DNA of 64,000 bases from Actinoplanes subtropicus (GTDB lineage: Bacteria > Actinomycetota > Actinomycetes > Mycobacteriales > Micromonosporaceae): positions 1-64,000 of the forward strand of contig NZ_JOJL01000004.1 in assembly GCF_000721705.1 (NCBI RefSeq), in the 5' to 3' direction. Numbering within the stretch: the first letter of the stretch is position 1; the number at the start of each line of letters is the position of its first letter. Under the pieces are notes generated by a model. That model saw nothing but the letters and a program-made list of their open reading frames with translations, did no database searches and was not told the origin of the DNA. The position numbers and the translations under genes are program-made. Below are positions 1-8,416 of this stretch, piece by piece.

Positions 1-175
1 GCGTGGGGCGTGGCCGGTTGGGGCGTGGCCGGTTGGGGCGTGGCCGGTTGGGGCTGGGCTGCGTGGGGCTGGGCTGCGTGGAGCGGGGCTGCGTGGAGCG
101 GGGCTGCGTGGGGCGGGGCTGCGTGGGGCGGGGCTGCGTGGGGCCGGGCCGCGTGGGGCCGGGCCGCATGGGGGA
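1..175. repeat. 15-bp tandem array, about 11 copies
   Basis: GTGGGGCGTGGCCGG-type 15-bp units run from the window edge. The length is a multiple of three, so on the minus strand the array reads as in-frame pentapeptides (AAxPH) at the C-terminal end of the partial gene. Neighbouring units differ in pairs (two ARPH, two APPH, two APLH), which suggests stepwise duplication of adjacent units. Confidence 0.85.
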
Positions 176-428
176 GAGCGTCCTGTTGGGCGGCCGGGGG
201 AGTGCACGGTGGGGTGGCTCGGCCGAGCATTGCCGCGGTCAGTGCCACGATGCCGTCGCCGCCGTGGAGGTCGCGGAGCTTGCGGGAGTGCCGCTGGACA
301 AGGCCCCAGGCGCGACGGCGCTCGTGTTCCCGGCGAAACGCTTCTTTCTCCGGAGAATAACGGCGCGACTTGGTGCGATCGCGCATTCCGGCCAACTCGG
401 CCCTCGTGAATAACCCCAGCTGTCCCAC
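1..428 (-). CDS. Partial hypothetical protein with AAxPH pentapeptide-repeat tail
   Basis: The reading frame opens at a GTG (426-428) with GGGAG about 9 nt upstream and has no stop before base 1, so the gene runs off the left edge. The N-terminal part begins MGQLGLFTRAELAGMRDRT and continues as a charged Arg/Glu/Lys-rich stretch (RREHERRRAWGL, HSRKLRDL), followed by GGDGIVALTAA. From about residue 85 it becomes pentapeptides (AARPH, AAPPH, AAPLH, AAQPH, PATPQ) encoded by the 15-bp tandem array at 1-175. The charged part looks like real coding sequence; the tail probably grew by repeat expansion. I recognise no domain. Function is unknown, and the true C-terminus lies outside the window. Confidence 0.6.
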   Translation of the reverse strand, partial: MGQLGLFTRAELAGMRDRTKSRRYSPEKEAFRREHERRRAWGLVQRHSRKLRDLHGGDGIVALTAAMLGRATPPCTPPAAQQDALPHAARPHAARPHAAPPHAAPPHAAPLHAAPLHAAQPHAAQPQPATPQPATPQPATPH

Positions 429-584
429 ACGAGAATTCTCCCACTTCCGGAAACGCGATGGTAAGCCCGAACGCCTGTTCGATCATGCCAATCTCGCGTT
501 ATACCAAAAGAGAGATCAAACCATTCTCCGAAACCGAACGAGCCCATTACCCAGACCGCGACGGGCCGCACCCACCGTGACCAG

Positions 585-929
585 CCACCCCCGGGCCATG
601 GCGAGCAGCCCGGCCCACGACCCGCCGCGACGGGCGGTGCGTACCGCGGCCGGCCACCCTCGGGCCATGGGGGGCAGCCCGGCCCACGACGCGCCGCGAG
701 GGGCGGCACGTACCGCGGCCGGCCACCCCCCGGGCCGTGGCGGGCAGGCCGGCCCACGACCCGCCGCGACGGGCGGTACGTACCGCGGCCGGCCACCCTC
801 GGGCCATGGGGGCAGGCCGGCCCACGACGCGCCGCGAGGGGCAGTACGTACCGCGGCCGGCCACCCCGGGCCGTCGCGGGCAGGCCGGCCCACGACGCGC
901 CGCGACGGGCGGCACGTACCGCGACCGGC
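585..929. repeat. 68-70 bp tandem array, about 5 copies
   Basis: Units run from CCGGGCCATGG through CCCGGCCCACGAC, the variable CGCCGCGA(C/G)GGG and TACCGCGGCCGGCCACC, with starts about every 68-70 bp. The last copy merges directly into codon 1 of the surviving DUF3500 segment at 930 (the repeat's GGCCACC runs into CACCACCTC), so the array has replaced the 5' part of that gene. The first unit resembles sequence at 39107-39225. Confidence 0.85.
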
Positions 930-1502
930 CACCACCTCGCGATCAACTTCACCTACCAGGACGGCAAGGTCGAAGGCTCCACCCCGTTCTTCCTCGGCGC
1001 CGAGCCGACCAGCTTCACCGACGACGCCCGCACGACCTACACCCCGCTCGCCGTCCAGCACGACAGCATGCTCAAGCTGACCAGCAGCCTGACCGCCGCG
1101 CAGCTGGCCAAGGCGACGCTGTCCGAGTCCTTCGGTGACGTCCTGCTCGGCCCGGGCCAGGACGGCCAGTTCCCCACCACCAAGGAGGGCATCGCGGTCA
1201 GCGAGCTGTCTCCCCAGCAGAAGAAGCTGGTGATGGCGGCCATCCGCCCCTGGGTCTCCAGTGTGGACAACGCCACCGCCGGGTTCCTGCTCAAGACGTA
1301 CGAGAAGGAACTGAACCAGACCTATGTCGCCGTCTCCGGCGGGACCGGTCTGGACACCTAGGGCGACTACGTCCGGATCGACGGCCCGGGGGTGTGGATC
1401 GAGTTCATCTGCCAGAACCGCATCGCGTTCCAGAGCCAGATCCACTTCCACACCGTCTACCGGGATCACACCCGCGACTACGGCGGAGGGTTCTCGTTCT
1501 GA
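930..1502 (+). pseudogene. DUF3500-family gene remnant, 5' lost and nonsense-mutated
   Basis: From 930 the frame reads HHLAINFTYQDGKVEGSTPF and continues through FFLGAEPTSF and MAAIRPWVSSVDNATAGF, which I recognise as the C-terminal part of DUF3500 proteins. Everything upstream is tandem repeat, with no start codon or signal peptide. A TAG at 1359-1361 interrupts the frame in GLDT*GDYVRIDGPG, where family members have a residue such as Gln (a CAG-to-TAG change would fit). The same frame then continues undamaged to TGA at 1500-1502. The gene therefore has two independent lesions. The ATG of the following HupE remnant overlaps its stop, so the two probably formed an operon. Confidence 0.8.
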
Positions 1503-2328
1503 TGATCCGTACCCGCGCTCTTCGCCTGCTGGCCGGGATCGCGGTGGGCGTCCCGGCGGCGCTCCTGCTCGGAGCGTCGCCGGCGTCGGCGCACCCGATG
1601 CTGTTCCCGCTGATCCTGTTGTTGCCGGCGCCGCTGCTGGCGGTCCGGGGCTGTGCCGCTACCGACGCCTGGTCCTACGGACGGCGTGGAGAACCCGGGC
1701 CCCCGCGGGCCGGTGGCGGGGACTGGCCGGGGTCCGGGTCGCCATCGGGTGGATCGGCCGGACCACGCTCGCCTTCACCGCCGGTCACTCGGTTGCGCTC
1801 GCGCTCAGCTCGTTCGGGCGCCTTGACATCCCGGCCTGGCCGGTCGAGGCGTTCCTCGCGGCCAGCATCCTCGTCGGCGCCGTGCACGCGATCCGGCCGC
1901 TGTTCCCGGGGCGGGAGGCCCTCGTGGCGGGGCTGTTCGGGCTCGGGCACGGGATGGCGTTCTCCTTCGTCCTGGCCGAGATGCAGCTGTCCACCGGGCG
2001 GCTCGCGCTCAGCCTGCTCGGCTTCAACCTCGGCATCGAACTCGTCCAGCTGCTGCTGGTCGCGCTCGCCCTGCCCGGCCTGCTGGTGACCGCCCGCCTG
2101 TGGATCGGCCCCAGGCTGCGGGTCGGCGCGGCGCTGGTCACCGCGACGGCGGCGACCGGCTGGCTGGCCGACCGGCTGGGCCTGCCGAACGTGGTGGCCC
2201 GGCTTGCGGACAGCGCCGGGGCACACACGACACCGATGGTGGTGGGGCTGGCCGCGACGGCGGTGCTCGCCGGCGCGTGGATGATCGCCGGCCGGCGCCC
2301 GGGGCGTCAGGCCATCGGCCACTCATGA
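1502..2328 (+). pseudogene. HupE/UreJ_2-type membrane protein remnant with internal deletion and frameshift
   Basis: The start (ATG 1502) gives a good signal peptide ending ASPASAHP, followed at once by MLFPLILLLPAPLLAV. The usual extracellular domain between these elements is missing. Near 1640-1680 the meaningful frame changes: the rest (IGWIGRTTLAFTAGHSVAL, GLFGLGHGMAFSF, GFNLGIELVQLLL) lies in the next frame and runs to 2328. These are the transmembrane motifs of HupE/UreJ_2 proteins, sometimes linked to metal transport. The gene cannot make one continuous protein. It overlaps the 3' end of the convergent ligase gene by 22 bp. Confidence 0.75.
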
Positions 2329-3782
2329 ACGGGCATGTTCTCGTGCATCAGCGGCAGATAGCGGCGCAACATCTCGTGCAGCGCCTGCTGCCGGTCCATC
2401 CCGTCCGCCTCCAGCGCGTGCAACGTACCCACCTGCCAGGAGGCCCCGTTGCGGTGCTTGAGGCAGCGCTGCTCGATGATCCCCAGCAGCCGGTCCCGCT
2501 CCCCGGGCGAGACCCCCCACCGCTCCAGCCCTTGATGGGCCAGCGGCAACAGCCGGCGCAGCACCAGCTCGGTCACCTGGATGTAACCCAGACCCGGCCA
2601 GAACACGCTGGCGTCGATCCCGTGCCGCGCGCAGGCGTGGAAATTCTCCTCCGCCGCACTGAAGCTCATCTGCGTCCACAGTGGCCGCTCCGCCTCGGCC
2701 AGATTCCGGATCAGCCCGTAGTAGAACGCCGCGTTGGCCAGCGTGTCGACCACGGTCGGCCCGGCCGGCAGCACCCTGTTCTCCACCCGCAGATGCGGCC
2801 GGCCCCGCACCACCGCGTAGATCGGCCGGTTCCACCGGTAGATGGTCCCGTTGTGCAGCCGCAGCTCGCTGAGCTCGGGGACCTCCCCCCGCTCCAGGAT
2901 CTCCGCCGGATCGCGCTCGTCGCAGATCGGCAGCAGCGCCGGGAAGTACCGCACGTTCTCCTCGAACAGGTCGAACACCGAGGTGATCCACCGCTCGCCG
3001 AACCACACCCGAGGGCGTACACCCTGTGCTCTTATCTCTTCCGAACGAGTGTCGGTGGCCTGCTCGAACAATGGGATCCGCGTCTCCCGCCACAGCTCCC
3101 GGCCGAACAGCAGCGGCGAGTTCGCGCCGAGCGCGACCTGCACCCCCGCGATCACCTGCGCGGCGTTCCAGTACGACGCGAACTGCGCCGGGCTCACCTG
3201 CAGATGGAACTGCGTGCTGGTGCAGGCCGACTCGGGCGCGATCGTGTCGGTCGTGACGGCCAGCCGGTCCACCCCGTCGATCCGGATGTCCAGATCCTCG
3301 CCCCGGGCCGCGAAGATCTGCTCGTTCAGCAGCTTGTAGCGCGGGTTGGCGGACAACGCGTCCAACGTCATGTGCTCGCGGCGCAGCGTCGGCAGGATCC
3401 CGATCATCACCGTGTGCGCGCCGATCTCCCGGGAATGCTTCTCCGCGTTGTTGAGACTGGCCCGCAGCGTACGCTCGAGGTCGGCATTTTCGTCCCCGGC
3501 CAGGCGGCGCGGCGGCACGTTGATCTCGATGTTGAACTGGCCCAGCTCGGTCTGGAAATCGGGATCGGCGATCGCGCCCAGCACCTCGGCGTTGCGCATC
3601 GCCGGGTTCGCGTCCTCGTCGATGAGGTTGAGCTCGATCTCCATGCCGGTGAGCGGCCGCTCGAACTCGAAGCGGGATTCGCGCAGCATCGCGGCGAACA
3701 CATCCAGGCTCCGGCGGATCTTGTGCCGGTACTTCGCTCGATCCTCTCGGCTGAAGTTGGTCTGCTCGACTTCCTCGCCCAC
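2307..3782 (-). CDS. Glutamate-cysteine ligase family (GCS2) protein
   Basis: The protein is 491 aa from a GTG at 3782; an upstream ATG at 3812 would add 10 residues, but the GTG has a purine-rich GAAGAGG upstream. It carries the GCS2 signature GMEIELNLIDED (about residues 46-57), FNIEINVPPR, CTSTQFHLQV, ANSPLLFGRELWRETRIPLFE and GPTVVDTLANAAFYYGL. GCS2 enzymes join glutamate and cysteine using ATP in the cytosol. Mycothiol-producing actinobacteria usually lack glutathione, so the product may be gamma-glutamylcysteine for another purpose such as ergothioneine-type chemistry, or a different ligation; I cannot tell which. The length is normal for actinobacterial members and the gene looks intact. 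Confidence 0.85.
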   Translation of the reverse strand: MGEEVEQTNFSREDRAKYRHKIRRSLDVFAAMLRESRFEFERPLTGMEIELNLIDEDANPAMRNAEVLGAIADPDFQTELGQFNIEINVPPRRLAGDENADLERTLRASLNNAEKHSREIGAHTVMIGILPTLRREHMTLDALSANPRYKLLNEQIFAARGEDLDIRIDGVDRLAVTTDTIAPESACTSTQFHLQVSPAQFASYWNAAQVIAGVQVALGANSPLLFGRELWRETRIPLFEQATDTRSEEIRAQGVRPRVWFGERWITSVFDLFEENVRYFPALLPICDERDPAEILERGEVPELSELRLHNGTIYRWNRPIYAVVRGRPHLRVENRVLPAGPTVVDTLANAAFYYGLIRNLAEAERPLWTQMSFSAAEENFHACARHGIDASVFWPGLGYIQVTELVLRRLLPLAHQGLERWGVSPGERDRLLGIIEQRCLKHRNGASWQVGTLHALEADGMDRQQALHEMLRRYLPLMHENMPVHEWPMA

Positions 3783-3863
3783 GGCACACCACCTCTTCTC
3801 GAGTGAGTCCAAGTTCGCACACCGGGAAGGTCTGCGCCACAGGTGAAGGGGGTGTCTCGATTT

Positions 3864-4385
3864 TCAGGAAAGCCAGGCCGCGACGATCGCCGCCGCGACG
3901 ACCGTTCCGACGATGGCCTGCAGCAGCAGGGCCGGCCCGAGATGTGACCACATGGTCGGGATTCGCGGCGTGAGCGGCTGCATCGTGGTCAGGTTCACCA
4001 CCTGGATCAGCCGTACGGGCAGCCGAGGGTCTTTCTGCGGCCGGGTCGTGAGCTGCACCAGGTCGCCGCGGTGCAGCGCGGACTGCGGCAGATGGCCGTG
4101 CATCTCGACCTCATACACCTGGCCCAGGTCGTCGCGCACCCGCACCGGGGTCACCAGGAACTCGGGGCCCTTCTTCAGCTCCTTGAAGCTGCGCCGGGCG
4201 CCGCGCATCCGCAGCAGCGAGCCCAGCATCTGGGCGATGCCGGCCGCCAGGAACACCAGCACCAGCACCGGCTGACCGACCTTCACTTCCCGGGTGTACG
4301 ACGTCTGGTAGCCGGCGAAACGGCCGGTGATGACGGGGCTGACGTGCCGGAGGATCTGCTCGCGGTACAGCTCGACCTCGTCCAA
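3864..4385 (-). CDS. Two-helix membrane protein, unknown function
   Basis: I chose the TTG at 4383-4385 because AGGAGGTGATC, a full match to the anti-Shine-Dalgarno sequence, sits just upstream with ideal spacing. An in-frame ATG at 4433 and one at 4583 are alternatives, but both lack such a site. The 173-aa product starts MDEVELYREQILRHVSPVI, has one hydrophobic segment (VLVLVFLAAGIAQML, about residues 35-50), a soluble middle rich in beta-type sequence (VTPVRVRDDLGQVYEVEMHG), and a C-terminal helix (LLLQAIVGTVVAAAIVAAWLS). This suggests a cytoplasmic or external domain held between two membrane anchors. I recognise no family. It is divergent from the baeRF2-like gene. Confidence 0.65.
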   Translation of the reverse strand: MDEVELYREQILRHVSPVITGRFAGYQTSYTREVKVGQPVLVLVFLAAGIAQMLGSLLRMRGARRSFKELKKGPEFLVTPVRVRDDLGQVYEVEMHGHLPQSALHRGDLVQLTTRPQKDPRLPVRLIQVVNLTTMQPLTPRIPTMWSHLGPALLLQAIVGTVVAAAIVAAWLS

Positions 4386-4388
4386 GGG

Positions 4389-4399
4389 GATCACCTCCT
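4389..4399 (-). promoter_or_regulatory. Perfect Shine-Dalgarno site setting a TTG start
   Basis: AGGAGGTGATC on the minus strand pairs with the 16S rRNA 3' end over its whole length, with 8 nt between AGGAGG and the TTG start at 4385. It decides the start of the membrane protein gene against two upstream ATGs. Confidence 0.7.
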
Positions 4400-4487
4400 G
4401 GATGTGTTCATATCGTACGGAGAGCCATCCCATACGTACCGTGAGTGAAAAAGTGAGAACCGGTCCGGAGCGGGTACGCGCAGCACC

Positions 4488-5579
4488 ATGGAGCTGGAAT
4501 ATCTGCGCCCGCTCTTCGCGGGAGACGGCCCCTGGGCGTCGGTCTATCTCGACGCGACCCGGGCCGAGGAGAATGCCGAGCACACCGTCGACCTCCGCTG
4601 GCGGAGCCTCGCCGAGCGGCTGGCCAGGGCGGGCGCCGATCCGGAGACGATCGCGGCGATCGGCGAGGCGGTCCGCGGGTACCCGTACCGCCCCGGCCGC
4701 TACGGGCTCGCGATCTTCGCTCGCGGCGGGGAGGTCGCGCTGGCCGAGCCGCTGCCGGCGCCGCCGGCCACCGACCTGGCCATCTGGGAGCCGTTACCGC
4801 ACGCTATGCCGTTGGTTGCGCTGCGTGGTGAGGAGATACCGTACGTACGGGTGCTCGCCGGCCACAGCGGCGGTGACATCGAGGCCCTCGACGCCGGGGG
4901 AGCGCCCCGCCGGCACACGGTGCGGGGCGCCGACGAGTACCCGATCGCCAAGGTGCGCGGCGGCGGCTGGTCCAACCCGCGCTATCAGCGGGCCGCCGAG
5001 GAGAACTGGAAACGCAACGCCGGCGACGTGGCGGCCGCGGTCGCCGACGCCGCCGCGCAGATCGGCGCCGAGGTGGTGGTCGTGGCCGGCGACCCGCACG
5101 AGATCCCGCTCGTGGTCGGCAAGCTGCCGCCGCGCTGGCGCGACCGGGTGGTCACCACCGGCCAGGCGGGCGGGTCGGGCCGGCTGGACGAGGCCACCGA
5201 GCGGGCGGTCGCCGAGGTCGCCGCGCAGAACATGCGCGCCGCGGTCGACCGGTACGGCAGCCGGTCGCACGCCGACGGCCTCGAGGACGTGGTCGTCCGG
5301 CTCCAGCGCGGCCAGGTCGAGGAGGTGCTGCTGGTCGACAACCCGCACTCGACCGACCGGCTGTTCATCGGCGCCGGCGACCCCCGGCTGATCGCCACCG
5401 ACCCGCGGACCCTGCGCGAATCGGGTGTCGAACCGGTCGAGGTACGCGCCGACGCGGCCCTGCTGCGCGCGGTGGTCGGCACCGGCGCGGGCCTGCTGCT
5501 GGTCGAACCGGCCGAGATCGACCTGGCCCACGGGATCGGGGCGATCCTGCGCTACGGCGACGGGCACAGCGCCGCGTAA
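4488..5579 (+). CDS. baeRF family 2 protein (eRF1-like)
   Basis: This 363-aa protein resembles the bacterial archaeo-eukaryotic release-factor family 2 (Rv2629-like): MELEYLRPLFAGDGPWASVYLDATR at the start, LRWRSLAERLARAGAD, GRYGLAIFARGGEV, a YPIAKVRGGGWSNPRYQ segment before a charged helix (EENWKRNAGDVA), and VVVVAGDPHEIPLVV in the middle domain. The C-terminal third carries EVLLVDNPHSTDRLFIG and GVGAILRYG-like strands, as in eRF1 domain 3. Family members are thought to act on ribosomes or tRNA under stress. That role is inferred from the family, not shown here. It is transcribed away from the membrane protein and stands alone, 74 bp before a Pro/Gln-rich protein gene. Confidence 0.7.
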   Translation: MELEYLRPLFAGDGPWASVYLDATRAEENAEHTVDLRWRSLAERLARAGADPETIAAIGEAVRGYPYRPGRYGLAIFARGGEVALAEPLPAPPATDLAIWEPLPHAMPLVALRGEEIPYVRVLAGHSGGDIEALDAGGAPRRHTVRGADEYPIAKVRGGGWSNPRYQRAAEENWKRNAGDVAAAVADAAAQIGAEVVVVAGDPHEIPLVVGKLPPRWRDRVVTTGQAGGSGRLDEATERAVAEVAAQNMRAAVDRYGSRSHADGLEDVVVRLQRGQVEEVLLVDNPHSTDRLFIGAGDPRLIATDPRTLRESGVEPVEVRADAALLRAVVGTGAGLLLVEPAEIDLAHGIGAILRYGDGHSAA

Positions 5580-5653
5580 ATGCCGAAAACCCCGCGAAGG
5601 CGTACGGCAAGAAGGTGAACTTGACTCGTAAGCCGCGGGGATAGGGGCAGGAC

Positions 5654-7696
5654 ATGGCACCGAAGGCGTTCGTCGACCCGGACAGCGTGCTCGCGCGCAC
5701 CGCCCTCGGCATGCTCGAGGCCCACGGCGGCGGGGCCGGCCCGAGCGAGGGCATGACCGAGTGCCCGGTCTGCGGCGAGCCCCTGCCCTGCCCGGTCGGG
5801 CAGGCCGCCGCCGAGGTCGTCGAGGCGGCCGGCCTGGCGGAGGCCTCGGGGCTGGTGGCGGCCGTGCGTCAAGGGACACCGGGCGGGTACGCGTCGCCGG
5901 TGGCGTTCGGGTCGCCGGTCGAGGCGGGGGTGTCGGTCGAGGAGATGCCGCCGTGGGCGGGGCCGTCCGCCGGGATGCCGGTCCTCGGCGGTGGGGAGCG
6001 GGTGGAGGTGTCGTTCGCGGTTCCGGGGGAGGAGATCTCGGTGGTGGCGGCGCCGCTCGGTGAGCCGTTGTCGCCGCTGGATGGGCCGTATCCGCCGTCG
6101 GCGCTCGATGGGCCGTATCCGCCGTCGCCGCTGGACGAGCCGGCTTCTTCAGACGTTGGGGACTCCTATGGCGGGCTGGCTTCGTCCGATGGTGGGGCGT
6201 CTTTCGGCGAGGCGTCTTCTGGTGGGGAGTCTTTTGGACGGTCGTCTTCTGGTGGGGCGTCTTCTGGTGGGGCGTCTTTTGGAGGGCCGTCTTTTGGCGG
6301 CCCGTCTTTTGGCGGCCCGTCTTTTGGCGGCCCGGAGCAGCCTCACGAGCCGGCTCTTCCGGCGGCCGACTATGAGCCGCCCGGGCCGCGGTTGAGCGGG
6401 CTGACCGCCGCCTCGCTGGACGACAGCTCCTTCACCGAGCAATCGCCGGAGGCGGTGCCGTCGCTCCACGCCGAGCCGCGCCTCCCCGCGATGGAGATGC
6501 CCGAGCCCGCGCCGCCGCCGGTTGCGGACGCCCGGGTCGAGCCCCCGCCGCCGAGCCAGCAACCCTGGACCCCGCCCCCAACGCCGCCCGCAGCCCAGAC
6601 CATGGCCCGCCAGCAGTACCCGTCCGACTCCGACCCGCTGCTCAGCGGCCCGCCGCAGTACCGCCCGCTGGATCGCCCCCTGGACGCCCCGCTCTACACC
6701 CCGGCGAACCGCTCGGCCACGCCACCCGCGCCCCGCCCGGTCGCGCCCATGGCGGCCCGCCCGAGCAGCCCGGCCCCCACCAACGGCACGATGATGGGCC
6801 AGACGCCCCACCTCCAGCAGCCACAGCCTCCCGTCCCGCCGGCGACCTTCGCTCCGCCGCCCGGCCCGCCGGCCCAGCCCCAGCCCCAGTCCCAGCCCCA
6901 GCCCCAGCCCCAGCCCCAGCCCGGTCAGCAGCCGATGCCCCAGAGGCCGCCGGCGCAGCAGCCGACTACTCCGCCGCCCCAGGCGAAGCAGCCGGTCGCT
7001 CAGCAGCCCGTGGCGCAGCAGCCGATCGCTTCGCAGCCCATGGCACAGCAGCCGATGAGTCAGGCGCCGATGACGCCGCCGCCGGGTGGGCAGTCGCCGA
7101 TGGGCCAGGTGCCCGCAGGTCAGCAGGCGCCGATGGGTCAGCAAGCCGCCTCTCAACGGCCCCCGATGGGCCAGCCGCCGACCACTCCCGGCGTCCCGCA
7201 GGCCGACGCGCCCAGCGGCCTCGGACTGCCCCAGCCCGACGCCCCGAGCGGCCTCGGCACCCGCCCGGCCGCCGCCGCGCAACAGCAGCCACCCACGGTC
7301 CCCAGCGCCCCAGCAGCCCGGGCCCTCACGCCGCAGCCGCAGTCCGCTCCCGACCAGAATTTCGGCAACCGCTTCGGCGGCGACGGCGGCGAGGTGCCCA
7401 GCGGCCTCGGCCTGCGCCCGACCCGTGCCCCGCTCGAGCCCCCGCCGCCTGCCCAGGCCGGCCCGCAGCCGCCCGACCAGACCGGCCCGCAGCCGCCCGC
7501 CCAGACCGCCCCGCAGCCCACCATCGGCCAGACCGCCCCGCAGCCCACCGGCCAGACCGCCCCGCGGCAGCCGCCGAACCAGCCGCCCCAGCCGGCCGGC
7601 CGCAGCACCCGCCGCAACCGCCCGCCTCTGGAGCCCCCGCAGATGGGCCAGCTCAACCGCCCGATCGGCGAGAGCGGCCAGGCCCCGAACAACTAG
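5654..7696 (+). CDS. Pro/Gln-rich low-complexity protein with N-terminal CxxC motif
   Basis: The 680-aa product starts MAPKAFVDPDSVLARTALGM and has a short ordered head containing ECPVCGEPLPC (about residues 36-46), which may bind zinc. The rest is disordered. It includes Ser/Gly/Phe repeats (SFGG, SSGGAS, about 185-225), a Pro-rich centre, a (QP)n run near 415-430, QQPVAQQP-type repeats, and PSGLGL repeats (three copies, about 515-600). GGGGCAGGAC upstream of ATG 5654 serves as the ribosome site. There is no signal peptide or membrane segment. I recognise no enzyme domain; a scaffold or cell-envelope-associated role is only a guess. Confidence 0.6.
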   Translation: MAPKAFVDPDSVLARTALGMLEAHGGGAGPSEGMTECPVCGEPLPCPVGQAAAEVVEAAGLAEASGLVAAVRQGTPGGYASPVAFGSPVEAGVSVEEMPPWAGPSAGMPVLGGGERVEVSFAVPGEEISVVAAPLGEPLSPLDGPYPPSALDGPYPPSPLDEPASSDVGDSYGGLASSDGGASFGEASSGGESFGRSSSGGASSGGASFGGPSFGGPSFGGPSFGGPEQPHEPALPAADYEPPGPRLSGLTAASLDDSSFTEQSPEAVPSLHAEPRLPAMEMPEPAPPPVADARVEPPPPSQQPWTPPPTPPAAQTMARQQYPSDSDPLLSGPPQYRPLDRPLDAPLYTPANRSATPPAPRPVAPMAARPSSPAPTNGTMMGQTPHLQQPQPPVPPATFAPPPGPPAQPQPQSQPQPQPQPQPGQQPMPQRPPAQQPTTPPPQAKQPVAQQPVAQQPIASQPMAQQPMSQAPMTPPPGGQSPMGQVPAGQQAPMGQQAASQRPPMGQPPTTPGVPQADAPSGLGLPQPDAPSGLGTRPAAAAQQQPPTVPSAPAARALTPQPQSAPDQNFGNRFGGDGGEVPSGLGLRPTRAPLEPPPPAQAGPQPPDQTGPQPPAQTAPQPTIGQTAPQPTGQTAPRQPPNQPPQPAGRSTRRNRPPLEPPQMGQLNRPIGESGQAPNN

Positions 7697-8273
7697 ACAG
7701 CTTCGCACAGGGTCATGACGTGCACCATCGTGGCGGGCATGCCGACGTGCCGCTCAGCTATGCGGCTCGGCGGTAACCCGGCAACTCGTCGCACGTCGAT
7801 CCGGCAGCCGCTTGGCCGGCGATCCCGCTGCCGATCCATCGGTGTTCCCAGCCCACGGTCGGCCGGCGCTCCCGGCGCGACTCCTCGCTGACGGATCCGC
7901 TACCTCCGCCGCGCCCGGATGCACGCTCCTCGCACCGAACCCTCCAAGATCGACGCCGCCCGCGAGATCTTGAAAAGCGGCTGTTCGGAGCGCGCACTTT
8001 CGCTGCATCGTCTCAGCGAAGGCGCCCGGTGTCACGCCGATATAACCGAAATATCTGGGCAGATCCGACGGCGATCTCAGCGAGGTCCAGCGGCTGGGAG
8101 AGAGCGCCCACAATTTGGGACAGTTGCGCGGCGACCCGGCGCAGCCGCCGTGGAGGACTCGGTGCGTGCCGTGCTTTGCGGACCCGAACAGCGGCGCGTG
8201 CTGCGATCCCCGCGAACCCCGCGCACCCCGGAAGTCGTCCCAGAAGATCGGCCAACAGCGACCCACCCCTCAG

Positions 8274-8318
8274 CCCGCCCTCCCTGAGGGGGAGCCCCCG
8301 TCGGTCATTGTCGCGGAG
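8274..8318. repeat. Dispersed intergenic repeat, copy A
   Basis: The block contains CCCGCCCTCCC, a GGGGG-A-GCCCCC hairpin-like core and CGGTCATTGTCGCGGAG. It matches 25703-25745 with few changes. Each copy is followed about 35 bp later by two TGTGGA boxes at identical spacing, so the conserved unit is about 100 bp long. Confidence 0.7.
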
Positions 8319-8353
8319 GAAGGGGATCTTGGGTGGGAGCGTCGAGGGCGAGC

Positions 8354-8379
8354 TGTGGACAACCCGATTCTGTGGACAA
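8354..8379. promoter_or_regulatory. Two perfect actinobacterial DnaA-box sequences
   Basis: TGTGGACAA occurs at 8354-8362 and again at 8371-8379, same orientation, 17 nt apart. Its complement TTGTCCACA is the preferred DnaA box of high-GC actinobacteria. The pair lies away from any dnaA gene, so a titration or regulatory site is more likely than an origin. Confidence 0.45.
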
Positions 8380-8416
8380 CCTCGCTCGGCCGGGCGGATG
8401 TGCTAACCCCGCCGCG

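Larger units (their letters stand above)
7697..8416. other. 720-bp intergenic region with dispersed repeat and paired DnaA-like boxes
   Basis: No gene is supported here. Open frames on both strands lack ribosome sites and family resemblance, and GC content is lower than in flanking genes, especially 7960-8120. The right end holds a repeat block (8274-8318) and a pair of TGTGGACAA sites, both also seen near 25.7 kb. Confidence 0.6.

Noticed and set aside
585..929. CRISPR-like array of 69-bp units
   Set aside because: The units vary throughout rather than as repeat plus unique spacer; there are no cas genes and the end joins a gene remnant.
516..1469. Minus-strand frame across the DUF3500 remnant
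   Set aside because: The plus strand carries family motifs; the minus frame is low-complexity antisense.
7754..8266. Minus-strand 170-aa frame
   Set aside because: No ribosome site, no family resemblance, and composition differs from genes around it.
8354..8379. Replication origin (oriC)
   Set aside because: Only two DnaA boxes, and no dnaA, dnaN or AT-rich unwinding region nearby.
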